DNA from: Lacticaseibacillus suilingensis
GTDB taxonomy: Bacteria; Bacillota; Bacilli; Lactobacillales; Lactobacillaceae
DNA length: 44,740 bases
NCBI RefSeq assembly: GCF_016861845.1
Contig: NZ_BOLV01000020.1
Location: 1-44,740, forward strand
Direction: 5' to 3'
Of the stretch, positions 16,638 to 25,810 are shown piece by piece. The position numbers were made by a program, and so were the translations under genes. Position 1 is the first letter of the stretch; each line of letters starts with the position of its first letter. The notes beneath the pieces are model-generated. The model was not told where the DNA came from. It searched no databases and worked only from the letters and a program-made list of their open reading frames with translations.

Positions 16638-17996
16638 TTAATGCCCATACTTGGCTACAAACGCCGCGTAATCGTCAATCACTTGATGCAAGTAATCCTT
16701 CGCCCAATGCTGAATCGTTTCATCAAAGGTTTTATTCATGTACCCAGCAACAATGGCTGCCATGGGACTTTGCGCATGGGCCATCGCCAGCAGGTAGCCA
16801 CAAACCCGGCCATAAGCCGCATACTGCCGCCAGTCTAGGATGCTGACGTCAATCGACCCCTTCATATCGCGGAATTGCCGGACATAGAAGCTCTTGCCGT
16901 CAAGATTGAACCAACCCAGGAAAGGGTCGGAGGCCTTTTGCAAAATCTGCGTGGCCGCAATAATCCGCCGCCCTTCGCTGGCTTCCCGCTCCTGATCAAT
17001 GGTAAGGTCATTCGGCGCCAATTCCCGCCGGCGCGGCAGAGCTTCTTTGACCTGTAGCACCAGATGGCTCCCACCCAGTCCAGTCAGCAACACCAGGTAG
17101 CAGCTCGTACCAAAACTGCCAATGCCAACGCTGTGGCGAATGATGTCGGTGATGTGATACTGACCCAACAGCAGCGCCACATCCGCGCGGGTGGTTTGCT
17201 GATAAGCCAGCACCCCTTTCATCAACGCAATTTCGAGGCCTTGGTCGACATGCACCGACCGCGGTGCATCGTCTTTGAACCGCCGGCGCTGGCCTACTTG
17301 CTCAGTGAATTTCTTCACGGTGGCTTGGTTATCGCGCTTGGCGGCTTTGGCAGCCATGGTGCGCACAAAGGCCGCGTCCTCTTCCGGCAGGTCGGCAATC
17401 AGCTCCTCCACCGGGGTGCTGGCGTAGAAGCGCTCCAAGGCCCCTTGCTTGAAGGCATTTTTCAACGCTTTCCGGTAGGTACGCACCACGTCTTGGACCA
17501 AGTCATCCAGTGCGGATTCCTCAAAATGCTGATCCGCGCCAAACAGATAGATCGAAGTCGTCAGGCGTTTGACGTCGTATTCGAAGGCATTCGGCGCCGC
17601 TTCGTCGAAGTCGTTCAAATCAAATAAGAGCTGCCGCTCCGGTGAAGCGTAGAAGCCAAAGTTTTGCAGATGGACATCCCCGTCGGTTAAGACGCGCAGC
17701 CCGGATTGCGCTTCATGGCTTAAGTCATAGGCCATCAGCTCGGCCGTACCGCGGAAAAACGCCGCCGGATTAGCCGCCATTTTGGCATGACGCTGCGGCA
17801 AGAGCTCTTTGATCAGATTACTTTCAATGGCGTCAATGAACGCCACGGGGTCACGTTTGATGACCGGCCGCCGTCCCAGTGCCGTGATTGGCACCTGGTC
17901 GCGGTGCGCCTTGCCCAACTCGTGCAGACCCTTGATTGAAGTCACAGTCGTTTGCGCCTGCAACCGTTTGAGTTCTGCTGCCATATCTGCTTGCAT
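16638..17996 (-). CDS. DUF2252 family protein (kinase-like fold)
   Basis: A 452-residue cytosolic protein of DUF2252. Two segments resemble the catalytic core of aminoglycoside-phosphotransferase-like kinases: LTDGDVHLQNFGFY (compare HGDxHxxN) near residue 105 and LLFDLNDFDEA (compare the metal-binding D-F-D) about 20 residues later. KRLTTSIYLFG and VKEALPRRRE are also typical of the family. The substrate is unknown. An in-frame ATG five codons upstream (18011) overlaps the GGAGG that serves the ATG at 17996, so the latter is chosen. A TetR regulator lies 64 bp upstream on the same strand and probably shares its transcript. Confidence 0.88.
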   Translation of the reverse strand: MQADMAAELKRLQAQTTVTSIKGLHELGKAHRDQVPITALGRRPVIKRDPVAFIDAIESNLIKELLPQRHAKMAANPAAFFRGTAELMAYDLSHEAQSGLRVLTDGDVHLQNFGFYASPERQLLFDLNDFDEAAPNAFEYDVKRLTTSIYLFGADQHFEESALDDLVQDVVRTYRKALKNAFKQGALERFYASTPVEELIADLPEEDAAFVRTMAAKAAKRDNQATVKKFTEQVGQRRRFKDDAPRSVHVDQGLEIALMKGVLAYQQTTRADVALLLGQYHITDIIRHSVGIGSFGTSCYLVLLTGLGGSHLVLQVKEALPRRRELAPNDLTIDQEREASEGRRIIAATQILQKASDPFLGWFNLDGKSFYVRQFRDMKGSIDVSILDWRQYAAYGRVCGYLLAMAHAQSPMAAIVAGYMNKTFDETIQHWAKDYLHQVIDDYAAFVAKYGH

Positions 17997-18060
17997 GTGC
18001 TTTGCCTCCATAAAAAATAGACTAGAGTTGCCTCTAGCCTACCACTTCTCAGGTGAATTT

Positions 18061-18672
18061 CTAACCGGCAATGGAGCTCGCGATGGATGGCGCTAAGCAC
18101 GCCGCCGCGGAGCCTTCGGAAAAACGCTTGTTGATGATGAAATCTTGAATCACAGCTTTGAGAATGTCGATCATCTGTTCTCGCGTGATATCGATAAAAC
18201 CAGGCGCCATCAAGTTGGCAATCCCAGTGGCGACAATCCATAACCCCATAATCGTGTTGCGCTTTTCCGCATCGTTCAAGGGTTCCGCCAGAGCATAAGT
18301 ATCAAGGCGCTTCAGTGCGGTGGTCATCGCATATTCGCGCATGTCAGTGACCCCAAAGTGATCTTCCACAAACACGGCCCGGTACAGCACTGGATTTTCC
18401 AGGGCGAAGTTGATGTAGGCTAGGCCTAAATCAACCACCGGATCGGTCGTGAAGCGACGCGCAATTTTCGAAGCCAAAGTGGCTTTGATCTCGTCCATCA
18501 CGGCTGTTTTGAGGTCTTCCATGTTACGGAATTCCAGATAAATCGGCTGCGTCGAGCACCCCATGCGCTTTGCGACGTTGCGGGCCGTGAAGCTTTTAAA
18601 ACCTTCCTCGACCACTAAACCATACGCCGCGGTCAGAATCTGCCCGTGCGTAATTGTTTTCTTTCTTGCCAA
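18061..18672 (-). CDS. TetR/AcrR family transcriptional regulator
   Basis: A 203-residue regulator. Residues 8-55 form the TetR DNA-binding domain: ITHGQILTAAYGLVVEEGFKSFTARNVAKRMGCSTQPIYLEFRNMEDL, with the recognition helix around CSTQPIYLEF. The C-terminal ligand domain (GLAYINFALENPVLYRAVF) is WHG/TetR_C-like. The start codon is TTG with GGGGGAACACTT before it; an ATG of suitable phase is absent. The C terminus ends in a low-complexity Ala/Ser stretch. Transcribed toward the DUF2252 gene and divergent from the aminopeptidase, so it may control itself, DUF2252 or pepS. Confidence 0.9.
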   Translation of the reverse strand: MARKKTITHGQILTAAYGLVVEEGFKSFTARNVAKRMGCSTQPIYLEFRNMEDLKTAVMDEIKATLASKIARRFTTDPVVDLGLAYINFALENPVLYRAVFVEDHFGVTDMREYAMTTALKRLDTYALAEPLNDAEKRNTIMGLWIVATGIANLMAPGFIDITREQMIDILKAVIQDFIINKRFSEGSAAACLAPSIASSIAG

Positions 18673-18755
18673 AAGTGTTCCCCCACTTTCTTGCTCCGAG
18701 GCTAATCGGAGACGCTCCCAACTCGTTCTTACACTAACTTACTTAACACACTGTT

Positions 18756-18783
18756 ATTTTACCAAAAAATATATAAAAGGCAA
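18756..18783 (-). promoter_or_regulatory. Promoter of the tetR-DUF2252 unit
   Basis: On the minus strand TTGCCT (18783-18778) and TAAAAT (18761-18756) are 16 bp apart in a very AT-rich stretch. Transcription would start near 18749, giving a leader of about 77 nt. The gap 18673-18979 holds this promoter and the pepS promoter; no small gene was found in it. Confidence 0.5.
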
Positions 18784-18917
18784 ATATATTTATTAGAATT
18801 CTCTATGTTGGTCAGATTAGGGCATATTTTACTTGGATTAACATTGATGAATGCCTTTACGCCCGAATCCTTGCTTGCCGCTTGCCTGTTATCTCAACCT
18901 ACCACTGGAACTCAAGA

Positions 18918-18946
18918 TAGACGCCCCCAACGATAACCGGTACAAT
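18918..18946 (+). promoter_or_regulatory. Promoter of the M29 aminopeptidase gene
   Basis: TAGACG (18918-18923) and TACAAT (18941-18946) with a 17-bp spacer. The transcript would begin near 18953, about 27 nt before the ATG at 18980. Confidence 0.55.
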
Positions 18947-18979
18947 ATAAGGAAATCATTTGAAACGGAGGCACTTTTC

Positions 18980-20212
18980 ATGACCCTTCCTCATTTTGAC
19001 GAACTCCTGCAACAATATGCGACCCTCGCGGTGGACACCGGCGTTGGCGTCAAACCTGGCGACACGGTTTACCTGCAGATTGGCACCGATCAGCTCGCCC
19101 TCGCGCATCTGATTACCGCCACGGCTTACCAGCGCGGCGCCGCCGAGGTTCAAGTTTGGTGGCAAGATGACTTTATCAAGCGTCAAGACATGACCAATCT
19201 CGCCGATGACCGGCTCGCCAACCAAGCCCCGCAAACCAGCGCCATGTTCAACTACTGGCTGGATCACAACGCCAAGCGCATCACCGTGCACTCCGCCGAT
19301 CCCGACAACCTCGCTGGCATCGATGCTGCACGCGTGGCCGCTTACCAGCGCGGCTTCCAAAAGGCCTATGCGCCGCTGAGTGATGCTATTTCCTCGAACC
19401 GCATCAGCTGGACCATCATCGGCGCCGCTTCACCGAAATGGGCGGCCAAGGTGTTCCCTGATGACGACCCGGAAACGGCCTTGGATAAGCTCTGGGATGC
19501 CATTTTCAAAACCGTCCGCATTTACGCCGACGACCCCGTCACGGCTTGGCACGCCCATGAAGAAGTGTTGCACAATAAGTCGGCCTGGCTCAACGCTGAA
19601 CAATTCGATGCCTTGCACTACACCGCCCCTGGCACTGATTTGACCGTGGGCCTCCCAGCTGACCACATTTGGGCCGGCGGCAGCTCGCTCAATCCACGGG
19701 GCGAAAGCTTCATGGCGAATATGCCCACCGAAGAAGTCTTCACTGCCCCGGACAACCGCCGCATCGACGGCACGGTCGCTTCCACCAAGCCGCTTTCATA
19801 CTCTGGCAATATCCTCGAAGGCATGCATTTCACCTTCAAGGATGGTCAGGTGGTTGAGGCCCACGCCGACAAAGGCGACGCGGTGCTGCAGCACCTGCTG
19901 GCCATTGATGGCGCCCGCAGTCTCGGCGAGATTTCCTTGGTGCCAGATCCATCCCCGATTAGCCAGTCCGGTCTGATTTTCTTCAGCACCTTGTATGATG
20001 AAAATGCTTCGGATCATATGGCACTTGGCGCCGCTTATCCATTCTCCATCAAAGGCGGTGTTGACTTAACGCCAGCAGAACTGACCGCGCGCGGCTTGAA
20101 TGTCGCCGACACCCATGTCGACTTCATGATGGGTTCCGCCCAGATGAACATCGACGGTATTAAGAAAGACGGCACAGTGATTCCAATCTTCCGCAACGGT
20201 GATTGGGCCTAA
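18980..20212 (+). CDS. pepS: Aminopeptidase, M29 family (PepS/AmpS type)
   Basis: A 410-residue cytosolic metallo-aminopeptidase that trims N-terminal residues from peptides, part of the peptide-use machinery of lactic acid bacteria. Candidate metal ligands and active-site elements occur in family order: the acidic pair in MPTEEVF, GEISLVP (Glu), DHMALGAAY (His), THVDFMMGS (His, Asp) and a C-terminal DG. The central GTDLTVGLPADHIWAGG is a strong family marker. The frame is open further upstream to 18851, but GGAGG lies eight bases before the ATG at 18980 and the family start MTLPHFDELLQQYA fits there. A bidirectional terminator follows. Confidence 0.92.
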   Translation: MTLPHFDELLQQYATLAVDTGVGVKPGDTVYLQIGTDQLALAHLITATAYQRGAAEVQVWWQDDFIKRQDMTNLADDRLANQAPQTSAMFNYWLDHNAKRITVHSADPDNLAGIDAARVAAYQRGFQKAYAPLSDAISSNRISWTIIGAASPKWAAKVFPDDDPETALDKLWDAIFKTVRIYADDPVTAWHAHEEVLHNKSAWLNAEQFDALHYTAPGTDLTVGLPADHIWAGGSSLNPRGESFMANMPTEEVFTAPDNRRIDGTVASTKPLSYSGNILEGMHFTFKDGQVVEAHADKGDAVLQHLLAIDGARSLGEISLVPDPSPISQSGLIFFSTLYDENASDHMALGAAYPFSIKGGVDLTPAELTARGLNVADTHVDFMMGSAQMNIDGIKKDGTVIPIFRNGDWA

Positions 20213-20224
20213 TCGAGCGTATGC

Positions 20225-20254
20225 GAAAACCCGTGCAGCGATGCACGGGTTTTC
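20225..20254. terminator. Bidirectional terminator between pepS and surface protein 1
   Basis: GAAAACCCGTGCA and TGCACGGGTTTTC are perfect complements around GCGA, with A-runs and T-runs on both sides, so it can stop transcription from both directions. Confidence 0.9.
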
Positions 20255-20272
20255 TTGTGGCCTCAAGTTGAA

Positions 20273-22876
20273 TTACTCACGCTTGCGCCGCTTGGTGAAG
20301 CCGAGCAAGCCCAATAAGCCGAGGCCGAGTAGGGTAAGGCCGCTGGCAACTTGACTGCCAGTTTGCGGCAAGGCCTGGTTTTGGTCAGTGGTGGTTGAAC
20401 CGCCGGTGCTGAGGTTCGTTAGCTGGCCGCCGCCGACGGAACCGGTGCCGGTACTGCCGGTACCAGTGCTACCATTACCGGTATTTCCATTGCCATTGCT
20501 GCCACCAGAACCGCTGCCGTTGTCAGGGTCTGGTTGGCTCGGAGTTGGATCAGGATTCTGATCGCCACCGTCCTCAGAATCAACTTTCGTGTACGTGACC
20601 GTCACAGTTTCATCTTCTGGCACATCACTGAGCGCGGTATCAAAACTCTTTGCCGCGACAACCGCAATGTCTGCTTCGTAGCCTTCAACTTCTGGCACGG
20701 GCAATTCATCATATCCGCCCTGAGCCGTATACACCACGCCGTCATAGAACCGAAGATTGCGACTCAGGGGATCAATATCTTCTTCAGTCCAATCCCAGTG
20801 CCATTTAACCTCCTGGACTTCATCCTTAAGATGTCCTTCAGGCAAGCCTTGGAACTGAATGGTACGCGTCGTGGTTGTGACCACCCGATTTAGTTCTAAC
20901 TCTTCTCCGGTCCATATTTTCTCTGCTTCTGGTAGCTGAATAGTCGCATCTGCGTCTGGTAATTCATATCCGGCAGGCAGTGTCACCCGAGATAGAGGCA
21001 CAATCTCCCCAGGCTGGCCGTATAGAATTTCCTCGCCAATCTCATCGCCGGTCTGACTGTCAAGGAATGTTATCGTATGGTGGACTACCGTTCCGTCAAC
21101 TAGGCGATAGGTATCAGCATACCCGCCACCGTACACGAAACTAAACTGATGGCCTGTCGAATCGCCCTGCCAGACCTTGTCTGTGAGTTCAAGGCTGTTA
21201 GGCCCTAGCTGGCTATTATCCCCAAGGGTCAGCTCTATCAGTTTAGGCGTGTGCCGAAGCATACTCCCGGTATAAGCGCCGGTTAGGTCAAAATTAGAAA
21301 TATCCAGTGTTTTGAGGTTAGGCATGTTTTGAAAAGCGGTTCCAATGTAAGATCCACTGAAATGCCATTTTGAAAGATCTAGTGATTCAAAGCCTGTATT
21401 GAGAAACAACGCCGACATAGACTCGACATTATCAACGTTCCAATTTTCAATATCGATTTGGTTGAGACTCGTACAACCTTCAAACATTGCTGGCATGTTT
21501 TTAATATGACTAACATCCCAACTTCCAATCCGAAGAGTCTTGAGCGCAAGATTTCCTGCGAACATGCTAGTAAGAATTTCCGTTTGACTGATATCTAGCA
21601 ATTCCAGGCCAACATACTCAGTAACTCTACGGAGATTGGCGAACAGTCCAGCAGGATTTTCTGGCGCAACCACATTGCCTTCTAGCACTACTTTCTCGAT
21701 TCTCCATGCGTGATCAGCCCATGGAATGCCGGAAGTGGTATTCTCACCTTCCCCTGAGAATAAATAGAGAATATCGTCATCAATGCGCCAATCCACGGTT
21801 CCCCATGTACCAGTAACAAGCTCGTAGTTTAAGTGATACGTATCTGGGTGTCCACCGTCATATTGCTCACTAAAAGAATGTCCCGTGTTCTTGCCAACCC
21901 AGGTGGCTCCTTGAGGAGTTGGTACATAGTAAAGTAGCGTATTAGAACCGAGGACCAGTGTGCGAAGCTGCGTTAAATTGTTCAAAATAGATACGTTCTG
22001 CGAAAAACTGAGTGATGAGATATCTAGATATTCCAAATTTGGCATTGCGTCAAACATCTGATACGTTAACTGTAAATTATTTGGTGACCAACTCGACAAA
22101 TCCAATGAAACAATTCCCGAGCGATAAAATAGGGAACTCACATTCTGAACCAAAGCCACATCCCAGCTCGTAAGGTCAATACTAGTCAGAAAACGGGTGC
22201 CAGCGAACATACCGGTCATCTCGATAACATTGCTCGTATCGATTTTGTCCATGCCTTCAAATTCAGTGACAAATGAAAAATTGGCAAACAAAGCAGAAAC
22301 ATCTTCTGGTGCAGTAATCTGATCGGTCACAAGAACTTTATTGACATAAGGCGCAATCTCACGCCAAGGGCCGTCTCCGTCTGTGCTACTCCCCACACCG
22401 CCGGACAGGGTAAGCACCCCATCCTCAAACGTCCAGTGAACACTACCCCAATTGTCCTCAATCGTACGGTTTTCGTCTTCTGCGGCCGCCGCTGTTGCTT
22501 TCGGGTCTGAAACTTCACTCTCGTCCACAAAACTGCCCTCAATCGCCGTCTGTCCCGCTGATTCCTGATTCTCTTCGTCAAGCTCTGGGGCCGGGACTGG
22601 CACTACATTGGTGGTATTCTCATCTTCCTCGGTATTCGGCATAGGTGTTTCGTCCGCTACCTGAAGGGCATTCCCTTCTGGCAAGCTAACCACTGCATCA
22701 CTCGGATCTTCTGGCACAGTGATCAGCGACGAAACTTCAGTGGTCGTTGGTTCACTCTCCACCTCCGCCGCATTCGTCGTAAGTGGTGCCATTCCCCCCA
22801 GAATGGCAGAGCTCATCAATACCGTCAGACCTATCGAGACCGCCACGCGCACGCGTCGGCGTTCTTGCTTACTCAT
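20273..22876 (-). CDS. LPxTG surface protein 1 with BspA-type leucine-rich repeats and MucBP-like domains
   Basis: An 867-residue sortase-anchored surface protein. Residues 1-37 are a signal peptide (KQERRRVR charged start, hydrophobic core, TNA-AE cleavage). An acidic Glu/Thr/Pro linker follows to about 140. Two copies of a unit of about 200 residues come next, each beginning W-G-x-V-x-W-x-F-E/D-D and containing BspA/DUF285-like repeats (L-D-L-S-x-W-D-V, MF-x-G) ending in LxxLxLGxNxxL. Then a MucBP-like segment (FLDSQTGDEIG...LPAGYELPD), a Mub-B2-like segment (TTTTRTIQFQGLPEGHLKDEV), a Gly/Ser/Thr spacer and LPQTG at 836-840 before a membrane helix and KRRKRE. BspA-like proteins bind host or matrix proteins; that role is inferred. 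Start chosen at MSKQERRR because AAAGGGAG lies six bases upstream and the paralogues agree only from there. Confidence 0.92.
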   Translation of the reverse strand: MSKQERRRVRVAVSIGLTVLMSSAILGGMAPLTTNAAEVESEPTTTEVSSLITVPEDPSDAVVSLPEGNALQVADETPMPNTEEDENTTNVVPVPAPELDEENQESAGQTAIEGSFVDESEVSDPKATAAAAEDENRTIEDNWGSVHWTFEDGVLTLSGGVGSSTDGDGPWREIAPYVNKVLVTDQITAPEDVSALFANFSFVTEFEGMDKIDTSNVIEMTGMFAGTRFLTSIDLTSWDVALVQNVSSLFYRSGIVSLDLSSWSPNNLQLTYQMFDAMPNLEYLDISSLSFSQNVSILNNLTQLRTLVLGSNTLLYYVPTPQGATWVGKNTGHSFSEQYDGGHPDTYHLNYELVTGTWGTVDWRIDDDILYLFSGEGENTTSGIPWADHAWRIEKVVLEGNVVAPENPAGLFANLRRVTEYVGLELLDISQTEILTSMFAGNLALKTLRIGSWDVSHIKNMPAMFEGCTSLNQIDIENWNVDNVESMSALFLNTGFESLDLSKWHFSGSYIGTAFQNMPNLKTLDISNFDLTGAYTGSMLRHTPKLIELTLGDNSQLGPNSLELTDKVWQGDSTGHQFSFVYGGGYADTYRLVDGTVVHHTITFLDSQTGDEIGEEILYGQPGEIVPLSRVTLPAGYELPDADATIQLPEAEKIWTGEELELNRVVTTTTRTIQFQGLPEGHLKDEVQEVKWHWDWTEEDIDPLSRNLRFYDGVVYTAQGGYDELPVPEVEGYEADIAVVAAKSFDTALSDVPEDETVTVTYTKVDSEDGGDQNPDPTPSQPDPDNGSGSGGSNGNGNTGNGSTGTGSTGTGSVGGGQLTNLSTGGSTTTDQNQALPQTGSQVASGLTLLGLGLLGLLGFTKRRKRE

Positions 22877-22918
22877 CTTGCACTCCCTTTCGCTTACACT
22901 TATCAATGACATAATCTC

Positions 22919-22966
22919 TTACAAATATAATTGTAAATGATTGCTTAGGGGCGCTGTCCACTGGGA
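22919..22966 (-). promoter_or_regulatory. Promoter/operator of surface protein 1 (shared motif, copy 1)
   Basis: On the minus strand TCCCAGTGGACA (22966-22955) is followed after 18 bp by TTACAATTATATTTGTAA (22936-22919). TGGACA can act as a -35 box and TACAAT (22935-22930) as a -10 box, 19 bp apart. The -10 lies inside an inverted repeat TTACAA-N6-TTGTAA that would cover the start point, as an operator does. The same arrangement precedes all three paralogues. Confidence 0.55.
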
Positions 22967-23034
22967 GGACTTAGCGACATTTCATCTAAAAAAAGGCCAT
23001 TTTCTATTATCAAAAACGAGTCGTGCCGCACACA

Positions 23035-23068
23035 AAAACGCATTGCTCCCTTGCGAACAATGCGTTTT
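23035..23068 (-). terminator. Terminator of surface protein 2
   Basis: AAAACGCATTG and CAATGCGTTTT are perfect complements around a 12-nt loop, with an A-run (T-run on the minus strand) before the left arm. It lies 25 bp beyond the stop codon at 23093. Confidence 0.85.
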
Positions 23069-23092
23069 GCGTATGTGAATGCATCTTTCTGA

Positions 23093-25665
23093 TTAGCTAC
23101 GTTTGCGCGACCTCGTGAAGCCGAGTAGACCTAGTAAACCGAGGCCGAGCAAGGTCAGACCGCTGGCAACTTGGCTTCCAGTTTGCGGCAAGGCCTGATT
23201 TTGGTCGGTGTTAGTTGAACCACCACTGCTGAGGTTCGTCATTTGACCGCCGCCGATCGAGCCAGTGCCGGTGCTGCCAGTACCAGTACTGCCACTAGAA
23301 CCACCGCCATTGTCAGGGTCTGGTTGGATTGGACTTGGATCAGGGTTCTGATTGCCGCCATCGCCTGTATCCAGTTTCGTGTATGTGACCGTGACGGTTT
23401 CATCCTCGGGTAGGTCACTGAGTTCGGCGTCGAAAGACTTGGCCTCTACCACTGAGATGTCAGCTTCGTAGCCTTCAACTTCCGGCACGGTGAATTCATC
23501 GTATCCGCCCTGAGGCATGTGCACCACTCCTTCATAGAAGCGAAGATTGCGCTTCAGTGGATCCACATCATCTTGAGGCCAATCCCAGTGCCATTTAATC
23601 TCCTGGACTTCATCTTTGAGATGGCCTTCAGGCAAACCTTGGATCTGGATGGTACGTGTCGTGGTCGTTACCAAACGATTCAGATGCAATTCTCCATTCG
23701 TCCACGTTCCCCCAGATTCCGATAACTGAATGGTCGCGTCTCCATCCGGCAATTCATAACCCGCCGGAAGCGTCAACTGGGAGAGGGGCACAATTTCACC
23801 TGGCTGACCATATAAAGCGCCGTTGCCGATGTTATCGCCGTTCTGACCATCATAGAATTCTATCAAGTGGTAAGCCAAAGTGCCTTCAGTTAATCGGTAA
23901 GTGTCAGGATAACCACCGTTGTAGACCAGACCAAATTGGTGTCCAGTCAGATCGCCTTGCCAGATTTTGCCAGGCACATTATCCAGTGACTCCAACAATT
24001 TACTCTTTTCTCCCAGTGTGATTTCCACCAAATTTGGCAATTCTACGAGCATGGAGGAAGTATCCGTCTCGGTCGTATCAAAGTTTGAAATATCTATGGA
24101 TTGAAGTTCAGACATGGATGCAAAAGCTCTATAAGCGTTCGAACCGCTAAATTGCCATTCTGATAAATTTAACGATTCAAGTTTCGTTCCTTCAAGAAAA
24201 TAACCGATATCATCCAGATTCCCAACGTTCCAGTTTTCGAGCCCAATTTGAGATAAGTTGGCACAATTGTAAAACATGGAATTGATATTCGTGACACTAC
24301 TGGTGGTCCAGGCAGATAAATCAAGAGCACTAAGACTAACATTGTCCATGAACATGTCGCTCATATCGGTGGTTTGACTCAGGTTCAGCTTTTCCAGTCC
24401 CTCATAACTTGTAACATCAGTAAAGCCAGCAAAGATGCCGCTTATGCTTTCTGGGGCAAGGATATCCCCTTCTAACACGACCGATTGGAGTTCTGCGCCG
24501 AAGCCGAACCAGGGCACACCATCTTCAGTTGATACACCCTCTCCTTCAGACAAGTAAAGGACCGCATTTTCGAACCGCCACGGTACCGAGCCCCAAGTGC
24601 CTTGAGTTGTTCGTAATTCTCGATGATAGACGTCGGCATTACCGCCATGATAGGAACCAGAGAATTCGTTGCCTGTGTCTTCACCTTTCCAAACGTACAC
24701 GTTACCACCGGTTATTCCCTGAATCATCGTTTTATCACCAAGTACAACTGTCGTTAGGCGTGAAGTACCTTGCCCAAATAGCGAGCGTATGAGAAGACAA
24801 ATGACGAAATATTCAGAAATTCTAAATTTCGCATTGAGCCAAACGTATTCGATGCATGCATTGGTTTCGTAATCTGCCAAGTGGAAAGATCGAGGGAAAT
24901 AAGCCCCGAACCCGCAAACATTCCATCGATGTCGTTTACTTTTGACACGTCCCAGCTACTCAGATCAATGCTCTCGAGGCTACTCGTATCTCTGAAAGTA
25001 TTCCACATCACCGTGACGTTGCTGGTATCCATATTGGATAGTCCTTCAAAAGAGGTAACGGCGCTGAAGTTCGCGAACAGACTCTGAATATTCGCCGGGG
25101 CGATAATCTGACCAGTAATCTCCACTTTAGTGACTTGAGTTGCGATAGATCGCCAAGGCGAAATTCCATGAGTGCCAACGCCAGTGCCCCCGGAGAGCGA
25201 AAGCAAGCCATCCTCAAAAGTCCAGTGCACGTCGCCCCAGTCCCCATCTATAACATCAGCTTCGGCCAGCAGGATGTCCTCTGTCGATTCGACCGTTGAA
25301 GGGGCTTGTTCAATTGCTTGACCACCGTCTGCTTCGATATTCTCGGACTGTGATGGTAGCTCACGGTCAGCATTCTCTTCGGAATCAGGGTCAAACGCTT
25401 CTTCCTTTTCTTCCTCTGCCGGGTCAGGGGTTTCCTCGACCACCTCAGCACCGATGTCATCCGCTGCTGGTAGACTCGATACCGCATCACTCGGATTATC
25501 CGGTGCCGTGATCATTGGTGAAATTTCAGTCGTGGTAGGTTCACTCCCCACCTCCGCTGCATTCGCCGTGAGTGGTGCCACTCCCCCCAGAATGGCAGAG
25601 CTCATCAATACCGTCAGACCTAACGAGGCCGCCACGCGCACGCGTCGGCGTTCTTGCTTACTCAT
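23093..25665 (-). pseudogene. LPxTG surface protein 2 (BspA-type), interrupted by a one-base frameshift
   Basis: The same architecture as its neighbours: signal peptide identical in most positions, acidic linker rich in Glu/Asp, two WGxVxW-initiated leucine-rich units, MucBP-like and Mub-B2-like segments, Gly/Ser spacer, LPQTG and a KRS tail. The first frame runs from ATG 25665 and stops at 24754 after FVFSYARYLGKVLHA. The second frame takes over as LFGQGTSRLTTVVLG and is open to 23093. Aligning with the paralogues (ISSLSFSQ...LRTLVLG) places a single missing base near 24783-24787, inside the first leucine-rich unit. As written only a secreted N-terminal piece of about 300 residues lacking the anchor would be made. 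Sequencing error, phase variation or true decay cannot be told apart here. The 5' end also lacks one C in the leader compared with the other copies, which does not affect the ATG. Confidence 0.85.
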
Positions 25666-25706
25666 CTTGCACTCCTTTCGCTTACACTTATCAATGACAT
25701 AATCTC

Positions 25707-25754
25707 TTACAAATATAATTGTAAATGATTGCCCTAGGTCCTTGTCCACTGGGA
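25707..25754 (-). promoter_or_regulatory. Promoter/operator of surface protein 2 (shared motif, copy 2)
   Basis: TCCCAGTGGACA (25754-25743), 18 bp, then TTACAATTATATTTGTAA (25724-25707), the same two blocks with the same spacing as for copy 1, although the spacer bases partly differ. The IS30-family element begins 57 bp further upstream, so the promoter is left whole. Confidence 0.55.
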
Positions 25755-25796
25755 AGCGTTAGCGACGTTATATTTTAAAACTAGGTTTTTTTATTT

Positions 25797-25810
25797 AGAA
25801 ATTTTCAAAA
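25797..25810. repeat. Left 14-bp direct repeat flanking the IS30 element
   Basis: AGAAATTTTCAAAA here is repeated exactly at 26988-27001 and directly borders both inverted repeats of the element, so it is the presumed target duplication. Confidence 0.8.

Noticed and set aside
20400-20520. Short repeats resembling a CRISPR or tandem array
   Set aside because: They are codon repeats for Gly/Ser/Thr in the wall-spanning spacer of surface protein 1, in frame and without spacers.
24754-24880. Programmed ribosomal frameshift in surface protein 2
   Set aside because: No slippery heptamer or downstream structure is visible at the junction and the paralogues read through in one frame; a simple one-base loss explains it.
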